This document shows, piece after piece, positions 8,270 to 15,117 of a stretch of 16,022 bases of DNA. The position numbers were made by a program, and so were the translations under genes. Where the stretch lies: contig JAKUTI010000034.1 of assembly GCA_022448765.1 (NCBI GenBank), forward strand, positions 1 to 16,022, in the 5' to 3' direction. Numbering within the stretch: position 1 is the stretch's first letter; the number at the start of each line of letters is the position of its first letter. The notes under the pieces were generated by a model that worked only from the letters and a program-made list of their open reading frames with translations, did not search any database and was not told the origin of the DNA. Source of the DNA: Pseudomonadales bacterium (GTDB lineage: Bacteria > Pseudomonadota > Gammaproteobacteria > Pseudomonadales > Azotimanducaceae).

Positions 8270-8301
8270 CCGATTGCATAACTGAAGCATACTGCAATCG
8301 G
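8270..8301. promoter_or_regulatory. 9-bp perfect dyad, candidate operator
   Basis: CCGATTGCA (8270-8278) and TGCAATCGG (8293-8301) are perfect inverted copies separated by 14 bp, so the half-site centres are 23 bp apart, about two helical turns. On the minus strand a TATGCT hexamer lies inside the spacer and could be the -10 box for the PhyH gene, which starts 61 bp downstream. The form and place suit a dimeric regulator binding site. The regulator is not in the window. A transcript hairpin is the alternative, but no T-run follows on either strand. Confidence 0.45.
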
Positions 8302-8443
8302 TTAAATACCCAAGTTTCACCCGTAACTCTCGAACCTCATAATTTCGGCAAGCTTTCCGTTGGTTGCTCGAAAGAGCCACGGCGAGTTAATCCTGCGCGT
8401 TAGCGCCCATCACACCAGGACACCTTCCTTAAAGTCAGCCGGC

Positions 8444-8473
8444 GTGACGCGGAAAATCAATTAGGACTATATT
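8444..8473 (+). promoter_or_regulatory. Candidate sigma-70 promoter for the phosphodiesterase gene
   Basis: GTGACG (8444-8449) and TATATT (8468-8473) are spaced by 18 bp and match four and five of six consensus bases. The ATG at 8501 lies 28 bp past the -10 box, leaving a short leader that includes a GAAAGGG ribosome binding site at 8486-8492. Confidence 0.35.
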
Positions 8474-8500
8474 GGTTTCAGTTATGAAAGGGCCTTGATT

Positions 8501-9802
8501 ATGAATCCCGCTTTTCCCCACACATGGTTTAACCGCGACGACTCAATAGAACAAAACAATTCTCGCGCGTTTGACCCGTCGAGCGCTCAACGCAACGACA
8601 CTAATCTCCATCCGACCCGTCGGGTCCCGGTTCTCGTGTTGTTGCTCCTTGCATCGAAACTGGTATTTGCGCACGGAGGGGTCAATGCAACCGACACCAC
8701 GAGCGGACGGATCATCGAATTCCCGGATACCAAGGAATACATGACGTTAACTGTCGATCTTCACACACATAGCGTCTTTTCCGACGGGCATGTCTGGCCG
8801 AAAATTCGTGTCGCTGAGGCTCTACGTGACGGCCTCGATGCGTTAGCAATCACTGAACATCTGGAATATCAGCCCCACCGGGCAGATATCCCACACCCCG
8901 ATCGAAATCGAGCCTACGACGACGCCAAGGCCGCTGCACAAAATTCAAAGCTAATCGTGATCCGTGGAAGTGAAATTACCCGAAACGCGCCGGCAGGCCA
9001 CGTCAATGCCGTTTTTCTAGACGATGCCAATAAACTTCTTAAGGTGGATAACCCACCTGCCGCTCTCGGCGACGTCTCAGGATACGCCGCAGCAGCCATG
9101 CAATGGCCCGCACAAAAGGCGATAGAAGCAGCAAACGCACAAGGAGCTTTCCTGTTCTGGAATCACCCTTGGTGGACCCGACAGCAACGCGACGGCATTA
9201 CCCGGATCAATGCTTTCCACGCCGACAACGCGAAAAATGGGCTATTGCACGGCATCGAGATAGCCAACGGCGGCACGTACTCCGAAGAAGCATTTCAAGT
9301 TGCACTGGATCATGGACTCGCACTCATCGGGGTTTCTGACGTCCACGATCTCATCGATTGGGATTACCAACCACATAAAGGCGGCCACCGCCCAGTAACC
9401 CTGGTATTTACCGAAGAAAAAAGTGCGGCAGCCATTCAGCAAGCGCTATTCGCGAACCGGACCGTGGTTTGGTTTAAGAATCTCTTGATTGGACGCGAGG
9501 AACAATTGTTGCCCTTGCTAAAGGCGAGCTTAAGCATCTCATCGCTCAACTATCGGCCACAAACTTCTGTGGCGGAGGTCACTGTATCTAATGCCTCCGA
9601 CGCCGATTTTGACCTTCGATACGTGGGCGATTACACGTTTATGTACAGCGCGGATCGGATCCGAATTCCCGCACACGATGCCATCACGCTGCTGGTCAAA
9701 CCAGGCGGCACACTTGATAGTCTGGTTTTAAAATTTATCGTTGAAAATGCGCTCATTGCACCGAACGAACACCCCAATATTCTCCTGAGGACGTCGCGTT
9801 AG
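8501..9802 (+). CDS. Secreted PHP-domain phosphodiesterase, Sb-PDE family
   Basis: The 433-residue product carries a complete PHP metal site: DLHTHSVFSDG gives His88, His90 and Asp95, TEHLEY gives His120, RGSEI gives Glu158, AGHVNAVF gives His167, WNHPWW gives His222, and SDVHD gives Asp280 and His282. HRADIPHPDRNR after the TEHLEY motif is characteristic of the Sb-PDE group, named for a Sphingobium enzyme that hydrolyses organophosphate esters. The likely reaction is hydrolysis of a phosphodiester (possibly phosphotriester) with a multinuclear metal centre. A hydrophobic segment (VPVLVLLLLASKLVFA, about 42-57) behind an unusually long charged leader looks like a signal peptide or anchor, so the enzyme is probably periplasmic. 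A TTG two codons upstream is possible, but GAAAGGG is eight bases from the ATG at 8501. The C-terminal 130 residues form a separate beta-rich domain. Its stop codon overlaps that of the sulfatase gene, which converges on it. Confidence 0.87.
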   Translation: MNPAFPHTWFNRDDSIEQNNSRAFDPSSAQRNDTNLHPTRRVPVLVLLLLASKLVFAHGGVNATDTTSGRIIEFPDTKEYMTLTVDLHTHSVFSDGHVWPKIRVAEALRDGLDALAITEHLEYQPHRADIPHPDRNRAYDDAKAAAQNSKLIVIRGSEITRNAPAGHVNAVFLDDANKLLKVDNPPAALGDVSGYAAAAMQWPAQKAIEAANAQGAFLFWNHPWWTRQQRDGITRINAFHADNAKNGLLHGIEIANGGTYSEEAFQVALDHGLALIGVSDVHDLIDWDYQPHKGGHRPVTLVFTEEKSAAAIQQALFANRTVVWFKNLLIGREEQLLPLLKASLSISSLNYRPQTSVAEVTVSNASDADFDLRYVGDYTFMYSADRIRIPAHDAITLLVKPGGTLDSLVLKFIVENALIAPNEHPNILLRTSR

Positions 9803-11421
9803 TTCGACCAGATGATGGTCTCGTGCGCCACATCTGGTAGCTTGTCGATGGTGTAGTCCACGGCAATCGGGGATTCGATCAGCGCCGGCCATAACGGTTC
9901 TACCATTTGGCTATCTAGTTCATACAGGGTCTCCCGCATGGCCGTGAGCTGTTGAGCGTATTCCCCGCGCTCGCTCAGATTGATTTGCTCAGTGGGATCT
10001 TCGTTTAAGTTGAAAAGCCAGGTCTTGCCGTTTTGCTCCTGCAACTGAAGCTTCCAACCGTCGAGTAACACCACTTTGTAGCCTCCGGTCCGCCAAAATA
10101 TAGGGCGGCTAAGTGGTCGTTGTGGTGTTTGCAACGCGTAATCAAGAATGTTCACGCCATCGATGATCCGGTCACTTGGCGGCTCAATGCCAGCAGCTGC
10201 AAGCGCAGTGGAAAAAATATCAACATGAGCGACGGCCGACTCGTACTGACTCCCTGCATCGATCTTTGCCGGCCAACGAATAAAATACGGTGTATGAATA
10301 CCGCCTTCGAAAAACGTGATCTTCCAACCACGGTAAGGTTTGTTTAAATCGGGCAGACCAACGTAGCTGGCACCGCCATTATCGCTGGTAAAAATAACGA
10401 TCGTGTTGTCGGAGAGTCCATTCGTCTCCAGCGCATCAAGGACATCCCCGATCCCGCGGTCCAAACCACGAATCATGGCGGCGTAGGTCCGCTCAGTATG
10501 ATTGGCGATGTGATGAAGAGCTTCGTAATCGTCCTTCTCTGCTTGCAAGGGGGTGTGCGGGGCGTTGTAAGCAAGGTACAAGAAGAACGGTCGATGGCGA
10601 TTCGCTTCAATGACTCGAACAGCTTGGCGGCTAAGATAATCAGTCATGTGGGAGTCCGGTTTGAAGCGACCACCGTCATTGAATTTCACCGCGTATTTGA
10701 GATTGGCCCACAGAAACTTATCGATGGGATCGAAGTCCTGTTTGGAGTTGACGACTTGGGCATCGTCTTCTTCCATGAACATTGCTCCACCAGGGAGAAA
10801 CCCAAGGAATTCATCGAACCCCTGTTCGTTTGGCGTCATGCCGTCACCTCCACCCAAGTGCCATTTGCCCAGTGCGACCGAGTGGTAATCTTGTTGGTCT
10901 AACATTTCCGGCAACGTGAGCTCCGAACTTGGTAGCCCCAAATCTTGCGACGGCGGGTAGTTGACCGCATTTTCAGCAATGTAATTCTCTCCGGCGACCA
11001 ACTCTGCAAATTGAGGTGTCGCCGGGGTAAATTCGAACCCCACTCGAGTCGGGAACCGACCCGTTAAAAGCGCCGCACGAGAGGGTGCACAAGTACCATT
11101 TCCGGCATAGCCGTTAGTGAATTGGAGGCCGTCGGTAGCGATCGAATCGATACTTGGAGTCGGCACACTACCGTCAGAGATCCCGCCACCATAAAAAGTG
11201 ATGTCGTTGAATCCAAGATCGTCCACGACGATGAGCACGATGTTTGGAGAATGCGGTGTCGCTGACGGTCGATCAGGTCCCCTCTCCCACGTCACTGGTC
11301 GATTATCTCCGACAGGATCCATAAGGCCCGAGATAATGCCTGGCAGGTAATACCAGTACTTCGAGAACAAATACCCACCAAAGGCCGCGACAACGACGAG
11401 CCCAATCAGGATTCTTCTCAT
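9799..11421 (-). CDS. Membrane-anchored type I sulfatase
   Basis: The 540-residue protein is an arylsulfatase-family enzyme that hydrolyses sulfate esters. The active site appears intact: Asp67-Asp68 in VVDDLG, Cys111 in CAPSR (the cysteine converted to formylglycine by a maturase) with Arg115, Lys186 and His188 in LGKWHLG, His289 in NAPHTPLQ, Asp347-Asn348 in TSDNGG, and Lys367 before FEGGIHTP. The N-terminus MRRILIGLVVVAAFGGYLF is a single membrane helix with no clear cleavage site, so the catalytic domain is probably tethered on the periplasmic face. The cysteine-type motif implies a formylglycine-generating enzyme elsewhere in the genome; none is in the window. The ATG at 11421 has a weak ribosome binding site. 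Its stop (9799-9801) overlaps the stop of the phosphodiesterase gene on the other strand (9800-9802). A 435-bp gap separates it from the DUF3303 gene upstream. The natural substrate cannot be predicted. Confidence 0.93.
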   Translation of the reverse strand: MRRILIGLVVVAAFGGYLFSKYWYYLPGIISGLMDPVGDNRPVTWERGPDRPSATPHSPNIVLIVVDDLGFNDITFYGGGISDGSVPTPSIDSIATDGLQFTNGYAGNGTCAPSRAALLTGRFPTRVGFEFTPATPQFAELVAGENYIAENAVNYPPSQDLGLPSSELTLPEMLDQQDYHSVALGKWHLGGGDGMTPNEQGFDEFLGFLPGGAMFMEEDDAQVVNSKQDFDPIDKFLWANLKYAVKFNDGGRFKPDSHMTDYLSRQAVRVIEANRHRPFFLYLAYNAPHTPLQAEKDDYEALHHIANHTERTYAAMIRGLDRGIGDVLDALETNGLSDNTIVIFTSDNGGASYVGLPDLNKPYRGWKITFFEGGIHTPYFIRWPAKIDAGSQYESAVAHVDIFSTALAAAGIEPPSDRIIDGVNILDYALQTPQRPLSRPIFWRTGGYKVVLLDGWKLQLQEQNGKTWLFNLNEDPTEQINLSERGEYAQQLTAMRETLYELDSQMVEPLWPALIESPIAVDYTIDKLPDVAHETIIWSN

Positions 11422-11676
11422 GCGCTACTCATCGAATTTCGTGCTCCGAATCAGTCCGATAATGCACTGAGAACGTCAGGCGTGCACGCACCCCTCCCGA
11501 GGACACCAGCCACTTTCTTGAATTCAAAGCGAACCCAAAAGGATACCTTCATTGCGTCAGACCTCCTCTAACCTCCATCGTCAATCCATCTTTTTTCATT
11601 GCTCCTCCATCGATTGAGAGTCCAATAGGCTTCCTGTTCCTTTGATCTGATAGGAGGATCTGCCGGTTAGGCCCGA

Positions 11677-11697
11677 ACGTTTCATGCCGTGAAACGT
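11677..11697. repeat. 8-bp perfect inverted repeat with 5-nt spacer
   Basis: ACGTTTCA (11677-11684) and TGAAACGT (11690-11697) flank TGCCG. The 21-bp site has the size of a dimeric transcription factor operator and lies 256 bp upstream of the sulfatase start. No T-run follows on either strand, so it is not a standard intrinsic terminator. Confidence 0.4.
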
Positions 11698-11759
11698 ATG
11701 CTCGTCGCTTCATGAACTGCAGTGACCCTGCCTACTGCGTTAGAAAGTGACATAACGGT

Positions 11760-11832
11760 GTAGGGGCGATGTCTGCCGAAATCGCCCGCTACCCAACCCA
11801 CCTTCGGTCAAGACTCGTTACCTTGGGTGTAG
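11760..11832. other. Two mutually exclusive stems, possible structured RNA element
   Basis: GTAGGGGCGAT (11760-11770) pairs with ATCGCCC plus CTAC (11781-11787 and 11789-11792), giving 11 base pairs with one bulged G and a 10-nt loop. The same CTAC, extended to CTACCCAA (11789-11796), can instead pair with TTGGGTGTAG (11823-11832), giving 8 pairs with a 2-nt bulge. The stems compete for one segment. Read on the minus strand this lies 25-97 nt after the DUF3303 stop and upstream of the sulfatase. No T-run is present, so any control would not be by plain intrinsic termination. Confidence 0.25.
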
Positions 11833-11856
11833 GCACCAAGCCTCTCTCAATAAATG

Positions 11857-12120
11857 CTAACCAATCACGTCGGTAATACCAGAGTCGTCGACGACGGGTA
11901 CTACCTCGAAAGAAATTAGATGCGTCCACTCTTGCATCCACTTCCCAATGGCGATGGCATCGTCGGACTCCACGAGGATGAATCCGGTCAAGCCTTCGAC
12001 GGCATGATAACGTCCTAGCATAGTGACGCCTTCACCGGGCAGCCCGCCCGTTTCCTTAAATTGCGCTTGAATCTCGTCTCGGTCTCCCGGGGCAAACTCG
12101 TAGGTAATGTGGAACTTCAT
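11857..12120 (-). CDS. DUF3303 family protein
   Basis: The 87-residue product starts MKFHITYEF and has GDRDEIQAQFKETGGLPGEGV, then MLGRYHAVEGLTGFILVESDD and a tryptophan-containing helix before FEVVPVVDD. This strand-helix-strand pattern and the GRYHA core match DUF3303, a family of small cytoplasmic proteins with a dimeric alpha/beta-barrel fold and no assigned reaction. I use the ATG at 12120; a TTG at 12162 would add 14 residues that break the family pattern. No strong ribosome binding site precedes the ATG. It lies 174 bp after the ABM-like gene on the same strand, with a hairpin-forming sequence in between, and 435 bp before the sulfatase gene. Confidence 0.82.
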   Translation of the reverse strand: MKFHITYEFAPGDRDEIQAQFKETGGLPGEGVTMLGRYHAVEGLTGFILVESDDAIAIGKWMQEWTHLISFEVVPVVDDSGITDVIG

Positions 12121-12197
12121 TGATGGTGTTTTCTCTGTTAAACGAGGCTGATGCTGGCGCAATGGAACTGGTTTGTATAGGACCTATCGCTCAGGTA

Positions 12198-12237
12198 GTG
12201 ATGATCAAACTTGCCAATGTCTTCAATTGGTCATCAC
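12198..12237. other. Interrupted 12-bp stem-loop upstream of the DUF3303 gene
   Basis: GTGATGA (12198-12204) pairs with TCATCAC (12231-12237), and CCAAT (12214-12218) pairs with ATTGG (12226-12230). The result is a 12-bp stem with a 9-nt one-sided bulge and a 7-nt loop. On the minus strand it sits 58 nt after the ABM-like stop and about 78 nt before the DUF3303 start. No T-run follows, so a terminator is unlikely; a processing site or regulator site is possible. Confidence 0.3.
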
Positions 12238-12294
12238 GCCCAATGCGCGAAGGGGTGGTCCCAGCCTGGGGCAGTCTCTCGTCCGTATAAAGAG

Positions 12295-12666
12295 TTAGCG
12301 TGTGAAACCATCGAAGTGACGGTAGTAAATGATATTGCTTCCCCCTGCATCCAGCCGTTCCCTCAGCGCGTCCGAGATATTGCCGCAGACTTCGAGCTTA
12401 ATCATTTCGTAGGGATAGTCGGGCTTCTCAGTTTCTTCAGCTTCCGAGACCTCCTGCATGGTGGCTAACATCGCCTCCGAACTCTCGTATAACTCCATGA
12501 CGAGCGCTTTGCTCTGATCCGCATCCATAAAAAACCACTCGTAGCTGAGGACATCGGGGCGTTGTTTGTAGTGGTATGCACTCCACTCCTTCGCGATGCC
12601 TTCGAACTCCTCGAGCCGACCATCCTTGATAGACACATACACGTTAAATCGAATCGCCTCGGTCAT
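12295..12666 (-). CDS. ABM-like dimeric alpha/beta-barrel protein
   Basis: The 123-residue product begins with a strand (IRFNVYVSI), then a helix (RLEEFEGIAKEWSAYHYKQRP), a strand pair (VLSYEWFFMDADQSKALVMELY), a second helix (SEAMLATMQEVSE) and a last strand (MIKLEVCG). This is the antibiotic-biosynthesis-monooxygenase (ABM) arrangement, a ferredoxin-like fold that dimerises into a barrel. Relatives include quinol monooxygenases and proteins with no catalytic role. A 20-residue tail (SNIIYYRHFDGFTR) extends past the usual end. The ATG at 12666 has AAGGAG eight bases upstream. It follows the deacylase-like gene by 21 bp on the same strand, so the two are very probably one operon. It is distantly similar in layout to the first half of the tandem protein at 1977-2684. 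Confidence 0.77.
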   Translation of the reverse strand: MTEAIRFNVYVSIKDGRLEEFEGIAKEWSAYHYKQRPDVLSYEWFFMDADQSKALVMELYESSEAMLATMQEVSEAEETEKPDYPYEMIKLEVCGNISDALRERLDAGGSNIIYYRHFDGFTR

Positions 12667-12687
12667 CGTTATCTCCTTGTGGCGTAC

Positions 12688-14418
12688 TCAATTAGAGCGT
12701 CCGTGACGCAACAAACTACCAGGCGTTGTTCCCGTACATTCACCGTCCTCAAACGTGACTTCACCGTTCACAACGGTCAACCGGTATCCCTTAGATTTCT
12801 GGACGAGGCGCCAATCGTCTGCCGGGAAGTCGTGTAGGCGCTCGGGCGGCAGAGAATCCAGCACATCGTAGTCGTAGACAATAACGTCCGCTGGAGCACC
12901 TTGGCGGAGAAAGCCGCGATCGGTAAAACCAGCCGCCATGGCCGAATAACCCGAGAGTCGCCAGTGCGCCTGCTCCAAATCCATTAAGCCGTTGTCTCGA
13001 ACTAACCGACCGATAAAATCAGTTGGGTAGCGACCCGTAGTAAGGAACTTCATGTGAGCGCCCCCGTCCGAAAGTCCGGGTAAGACAAATGGTGAGTTGA
13101 TGACCTCGTCCATCGCGTCCATTTCAGTTTCTGGCGGCGTACGTTGGAACACCGTTTTGAGACCTTCGGCGATAGACATCTCCAACATGACATCAACGGG
13201 GTGCTTGTTGTCGCGGGTCGCGAGCTCACCAATCGTGTAGCCCTCAAGGGCTTGCGTTCCCGGCGTATGACCTTTCACGATCACCGTGTCCTTGATGGCT
13301 AGAAAAAAGGCACCCGCGACCGGTTTATGTGGATGAGCTTTCTGTTTCGCTGAAATACGATCGAAATCATCACGGAGTGCGCCACGTAGAACAGGATCGT
13401 TCATTTTCTCTATACGCTCGCTAACGCTACCGAGGGTCACGGCCCGCCAACTTGGGATACCGTCAAACAAATTCCATTCATCGAGTGAAAACTGCGACTC
13501 AATATTGCATGTCACCGCATGACCAAAGACGCGGTGTCCGCGTTCGTTACAGTCCGCGAGCCATTGAAGAATATCCTTCCAGTAGCCATAGGTGTTTCCG
13601 TGTTGATCACTCGCAAATTCCAACGTATTCCAGATCACCGGTCGTCCGCTAATTTCTGCAACTTTCTCAAATAGCTCAAAGTCCGCGCCCAGCACCTGGA
13701 TGAAACCTCGTCGTTTTTCTTTAAGCACATGGGCGAAAGCGATCAAATCATCTGGCGCCATAACATCCGTAATCATCGGTGTACCGTCGTAGTCCCGTTG
13801 CACACTGTGTTCACCAAGAATTTGGGCCGAAAATCCGCAAGCGCCAACGTCCATGGCTTCTCCAAGAAGCGCGGTCATTTGTCGTTGTTCATCGCGGGTC
13901 GCGGGTCGACCCTTGGCGTTTTCGCGACCCATCACCCAAGACATAACTGGCGCAATCCCCATGTAGGAAAGGACATTCACTCCTTTAGGAATACGCTCAA
14001 TGCTGTCGAGATACTCTGGAAAGGTAACCCAATCCCAGGGCATCCCGGCTGCCATCGTGCTAGCTCGAACGGCCTCATTCCGTTCGAGCGTGAGCATCGA
14101 GCGCTTTCGGTCTTCAGGCTTAACCGGCGCGAACCCGAACCCACAGTTGCCGATGACGACGGAAGTGACGCCATGCCAACCGGACATGGTGCAATAGGGA
14201 TCCCAGAATATTTGCGAATCGAAATGCGTATGAAGGTCGATAAATCCAGGAGCAACAATCAGATCTCGCGCGTCAAAAACGCGTTTCGCATCGGACTCTG
14301 GCACGCTTCCAATCTCCGCAATCTTTCCCTCAACAATGGCCACGTCGCCGGTGAAGCGCGGAGTCCGTTGACCGTCGATGACGGTTCCGCCCTTTAGAAG
14401 TAGGTCATAACGGGGCAT
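12688..14418 (-). CDS. N-acyl-D-amino-acid deacylase-like amidohydrolase
   Basis: This 576-residue protein belongs to the amidohydrolase superfamily, D-aminoacylase branch. It has the small beta-sandwich start (YDLLLKGGTVIDGQ), the metal motif APGFIDLHTHFD (His63, His65), Cys92 in IGNCGFGFAP, and LSDGGAH with Asp451 as the likely catalytic base. In classical D-aminoacylases two further histidines follow in HxR[DE] and SHxK motifs; the matching regions here read FIQVLGADFELF (about 239-250) and RPVIWNTLEF (259-268) and lack both. The length of about 575 rather than 485 also marks a separate subgroup often labelled D-aminoacylase without proof. It likely hydrolyses an amide, carbamoyl or cyclic amide bond in the cytoplasm. 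The ATG at 14418 has a strong AAGGAAGGA site upstream. It heads the minus-strand group and is divergent from the SnoaL-like gene. The superfamily is certain; the substrate is unknown. Confidence 0.88.
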   Translation of the reverse strand: MPRYDLLLKGGTVIDGQRTPRFTGDVAIVEGKIAEIGSVPESDAKRVFDARDLIVAPGFIDLHTHFDSQIFWDPYCTMSGWHGVTSVVIGNCGFGFAPVKPEDRKRSMLTLERNEAVRASTMAAGMPWDWVTFPEYLDSIERIPKGVNVLSYMGIAPVMSWVMGRENAKGRPATRDEQRQMTALLGEAMDVGACGFSAQILGEHSVQRDYDGTPMITDVMAPDDLIAFAHVLKEKRRGFIQVLGADFELFEKVAEISGRPVIWNTLEFASDQHGNTYGYWKDILQWLADCNERGHRVFGHAVTCNIESQFSLDEWNLFDGIPSWRAVTLGSVSERIEKMNDPVLRGALRDDFDRISAKQKAHPHKPVAGAFFLAIKDTVIVKGHTPGTQALEGYTIGELATRDNKHPVDVMLEMSIAEGLKTVFQRTPPETEMDAMDEVINSPFVLPGLSDGGAHMKFLTTGRYPTDFIGRLVRDNGLMDLEQAHWRLSGYSAMAAGFTDRGFLRQGAPADVIVYDYDVLDSLPPERLHDFPADDWRLVQKSKGYRLTVVNGEVTFEDGECTGTTPGSLLRHGRSN

Positions 14419-14422
14419 GGAA

Positions 14423-14431
14423 TCCTTCCTT
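14423..14431 (-). promoter_or_regulatory. Strong Shine-Dalgarno site for the deacylase-like gene
   Basis: The minus strand reads AAGGAAGGATTCC before the ATG at 14418, a near-ideal purine-rich site at proper spacing. It supports this start codon. Confidence 0.65.
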
Positions 14432-14532
14432 GGTGTGATCAGCGAGGACGATATTACCGTACCGTGTTACTGGATAATGGGATCCATCGAACCGGAGTCC
14501 TTGACTCGATCACGGCATCCAACAAAGTTATA

Positions 14533-14560
14533 GTCGATGGTCGATGGTCGGTGCTCGATC
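14533..14560 (+). repeat. Short 7-bp tandem repeat, about four units
   Basis: Units GTCGATG, GTCGATG, GTCGGTG and CTCGATC lie end to end in the divergent promoter region. Two copies are identical, the third has one change and the fourth two. It may be a regulator site array or simple slippage. Confidence 0.4.
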
Positions 14561-14630
14561 CGTTGAAGATAGTGTTCCATGGATCTTGCCGTTGAGCGCC
14601 GAGTTCCACCGGGTTAACGCAGGAGTTGCC

Positions 14631-15098
14631 ATGGATATATCCCAACGTCTGGAGCGCATTGAAAGTATCGAACAAATACGCAACCTGAAAGCGTTGTATT
14701 GCGACCTCTGCGACGAAGGTTACGATGCTGATGCGCTCTGCGACCTTTTTACCGAGGACGGTGTATGGGACGGCGGTCGGCTAGGTCGTTTTGAGGGTCG
14801 CGAACGTATGCATCGTTTTTTTACCAACATGCCAAACGTCATGTCCTTCGCAATTCATCATGTGACCAATCCCGCAATCGACCTTAGTGACGATGGAAAA
14901 TCCGCTGAGGCGCGTTGGTATCTCATACAAATGGCTACCCAGAAATCTGAAGGTAGGGCCGTCTGGTTGGCTGGTCGTTACGTTGATCAACTAATCCTTC
15001 AAGAAGGGGTCTGGAAATTTCGCCATATCGCACTTAACGCACGTTTTTACTCACCGTACGACCAAGGTTGGGCAGAAACACCCTTCTTGGAAGTATGA
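14631..15098 (+). CDS. SnoaL-like / NTF2-fold protein
   Basis: The 155-residue protein has the SnoaL_4-type pattern. A long N-terminal helix (RLERIESIEQIRNLKALYCDLCDEG) is followed by ALCDLFTEDGVWDGG, FEGRERMHRFF, then SFAIHHVTNPAIDL with His76-His77, and three strands ending in WKFRHIALNARFYSPYDQGW. The fold is a cone-shaped cavity used by polyketide cyclases, ketosteroid isomerases, bile-acid dehydratases and dioxygenase-associated proteins. Candidate polar cavity residues are Tyr23, Asp36 and His76/77, but the reaction is not known. I chose the ATG at 14631 because AGGAG ends five bases before it and the protein then begins like its family; an upstream start at 14544 would add 29 unrelated residues. 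It is the first of two plus-strand genes, with the dioxygenase gene starting 19 bp after its stop. Confidence 0.83.
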   Translation: MDISQRLERIESIEQIRNLKALYCDLCDEGYDADALCDLFTEDGVWDGGRLGRFEGRERMHRFFTNMPNVMSFAIHHVTNPAIDLSDDGKSAEARWYLIQMATQKSEGRAVWLAGRYVDQLILQEGVWKFRHIALNARFYSPYDQGWAETPFLEV

Positions 15099-15117
15099 CC
15101 ATGGGGCCACGAGTCAA

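Larger units (their letters stand above)
8210..8500. promoter_or_regulatory. Divergent promoter region between the PhyH and phosphodiesterase genes
   Basis: This 291-bp region must hold the promoters for the minus-strand group starting with PhyH and for the plus-strand phosphodiesterase gene. It contains a 9-bp inverted repeat at 8270-8301 and a candidate plus-strand promoter at 8444-8473. No gene is evident in it. Confidence 0.6.
11422..11856. other. 435-bp non-coding gap upstream of the sulfatase
   Basis: I see no gene with a credible start, ribosome binding site or family resemblance on either strand. The region holds an 8-bp perfect inverted repeat at 11677-11697, an 11-bp bulged hairpin at 11760-11792 and a competing stem at 11789-11832. 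It presumably contains the sulfatase promoter, but no clear -35/-10 pair could be picked. Confidence 0.55.
14419..14630. promoter_or_regulatory. Divergent promoter region between the deacylase-like and SnoaL-like genes
   Basis: These 212 bp separate two divergently transcribed starts. They contain a TTGACT hexamer at 14501-14506, a 7-bp tandem repeat at 14533-14560 and an AGGAG ribosome binding site at 14621-14625. A TATAGT at 14529-14534 is 22 bp from the TTGACT, too far for a normal promoter, so no promoter is assigned with confidence. Confidence 0.45.

Noticed and set aside
11422..11856. Possible small gene or tRNA in the gap
   Set aside because: No open frame with a ribosome binding site and no cloverleaf-like pattern could be found.
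13729..14397. 222-residue open frame on the plus strand opposite the deacylase-like gene
   Set aside because: It is antisense to a clear amidohydrolase with intact motifs, has no family resemblance and no ribosome binding site.
14501..14534. TTGACT with TATAGT as a promoter for the SnoaL-like gene
   Set aside because: The spacing is 22 bp, outside the usual 16-19, and no good -10 box lies at 17 bp.
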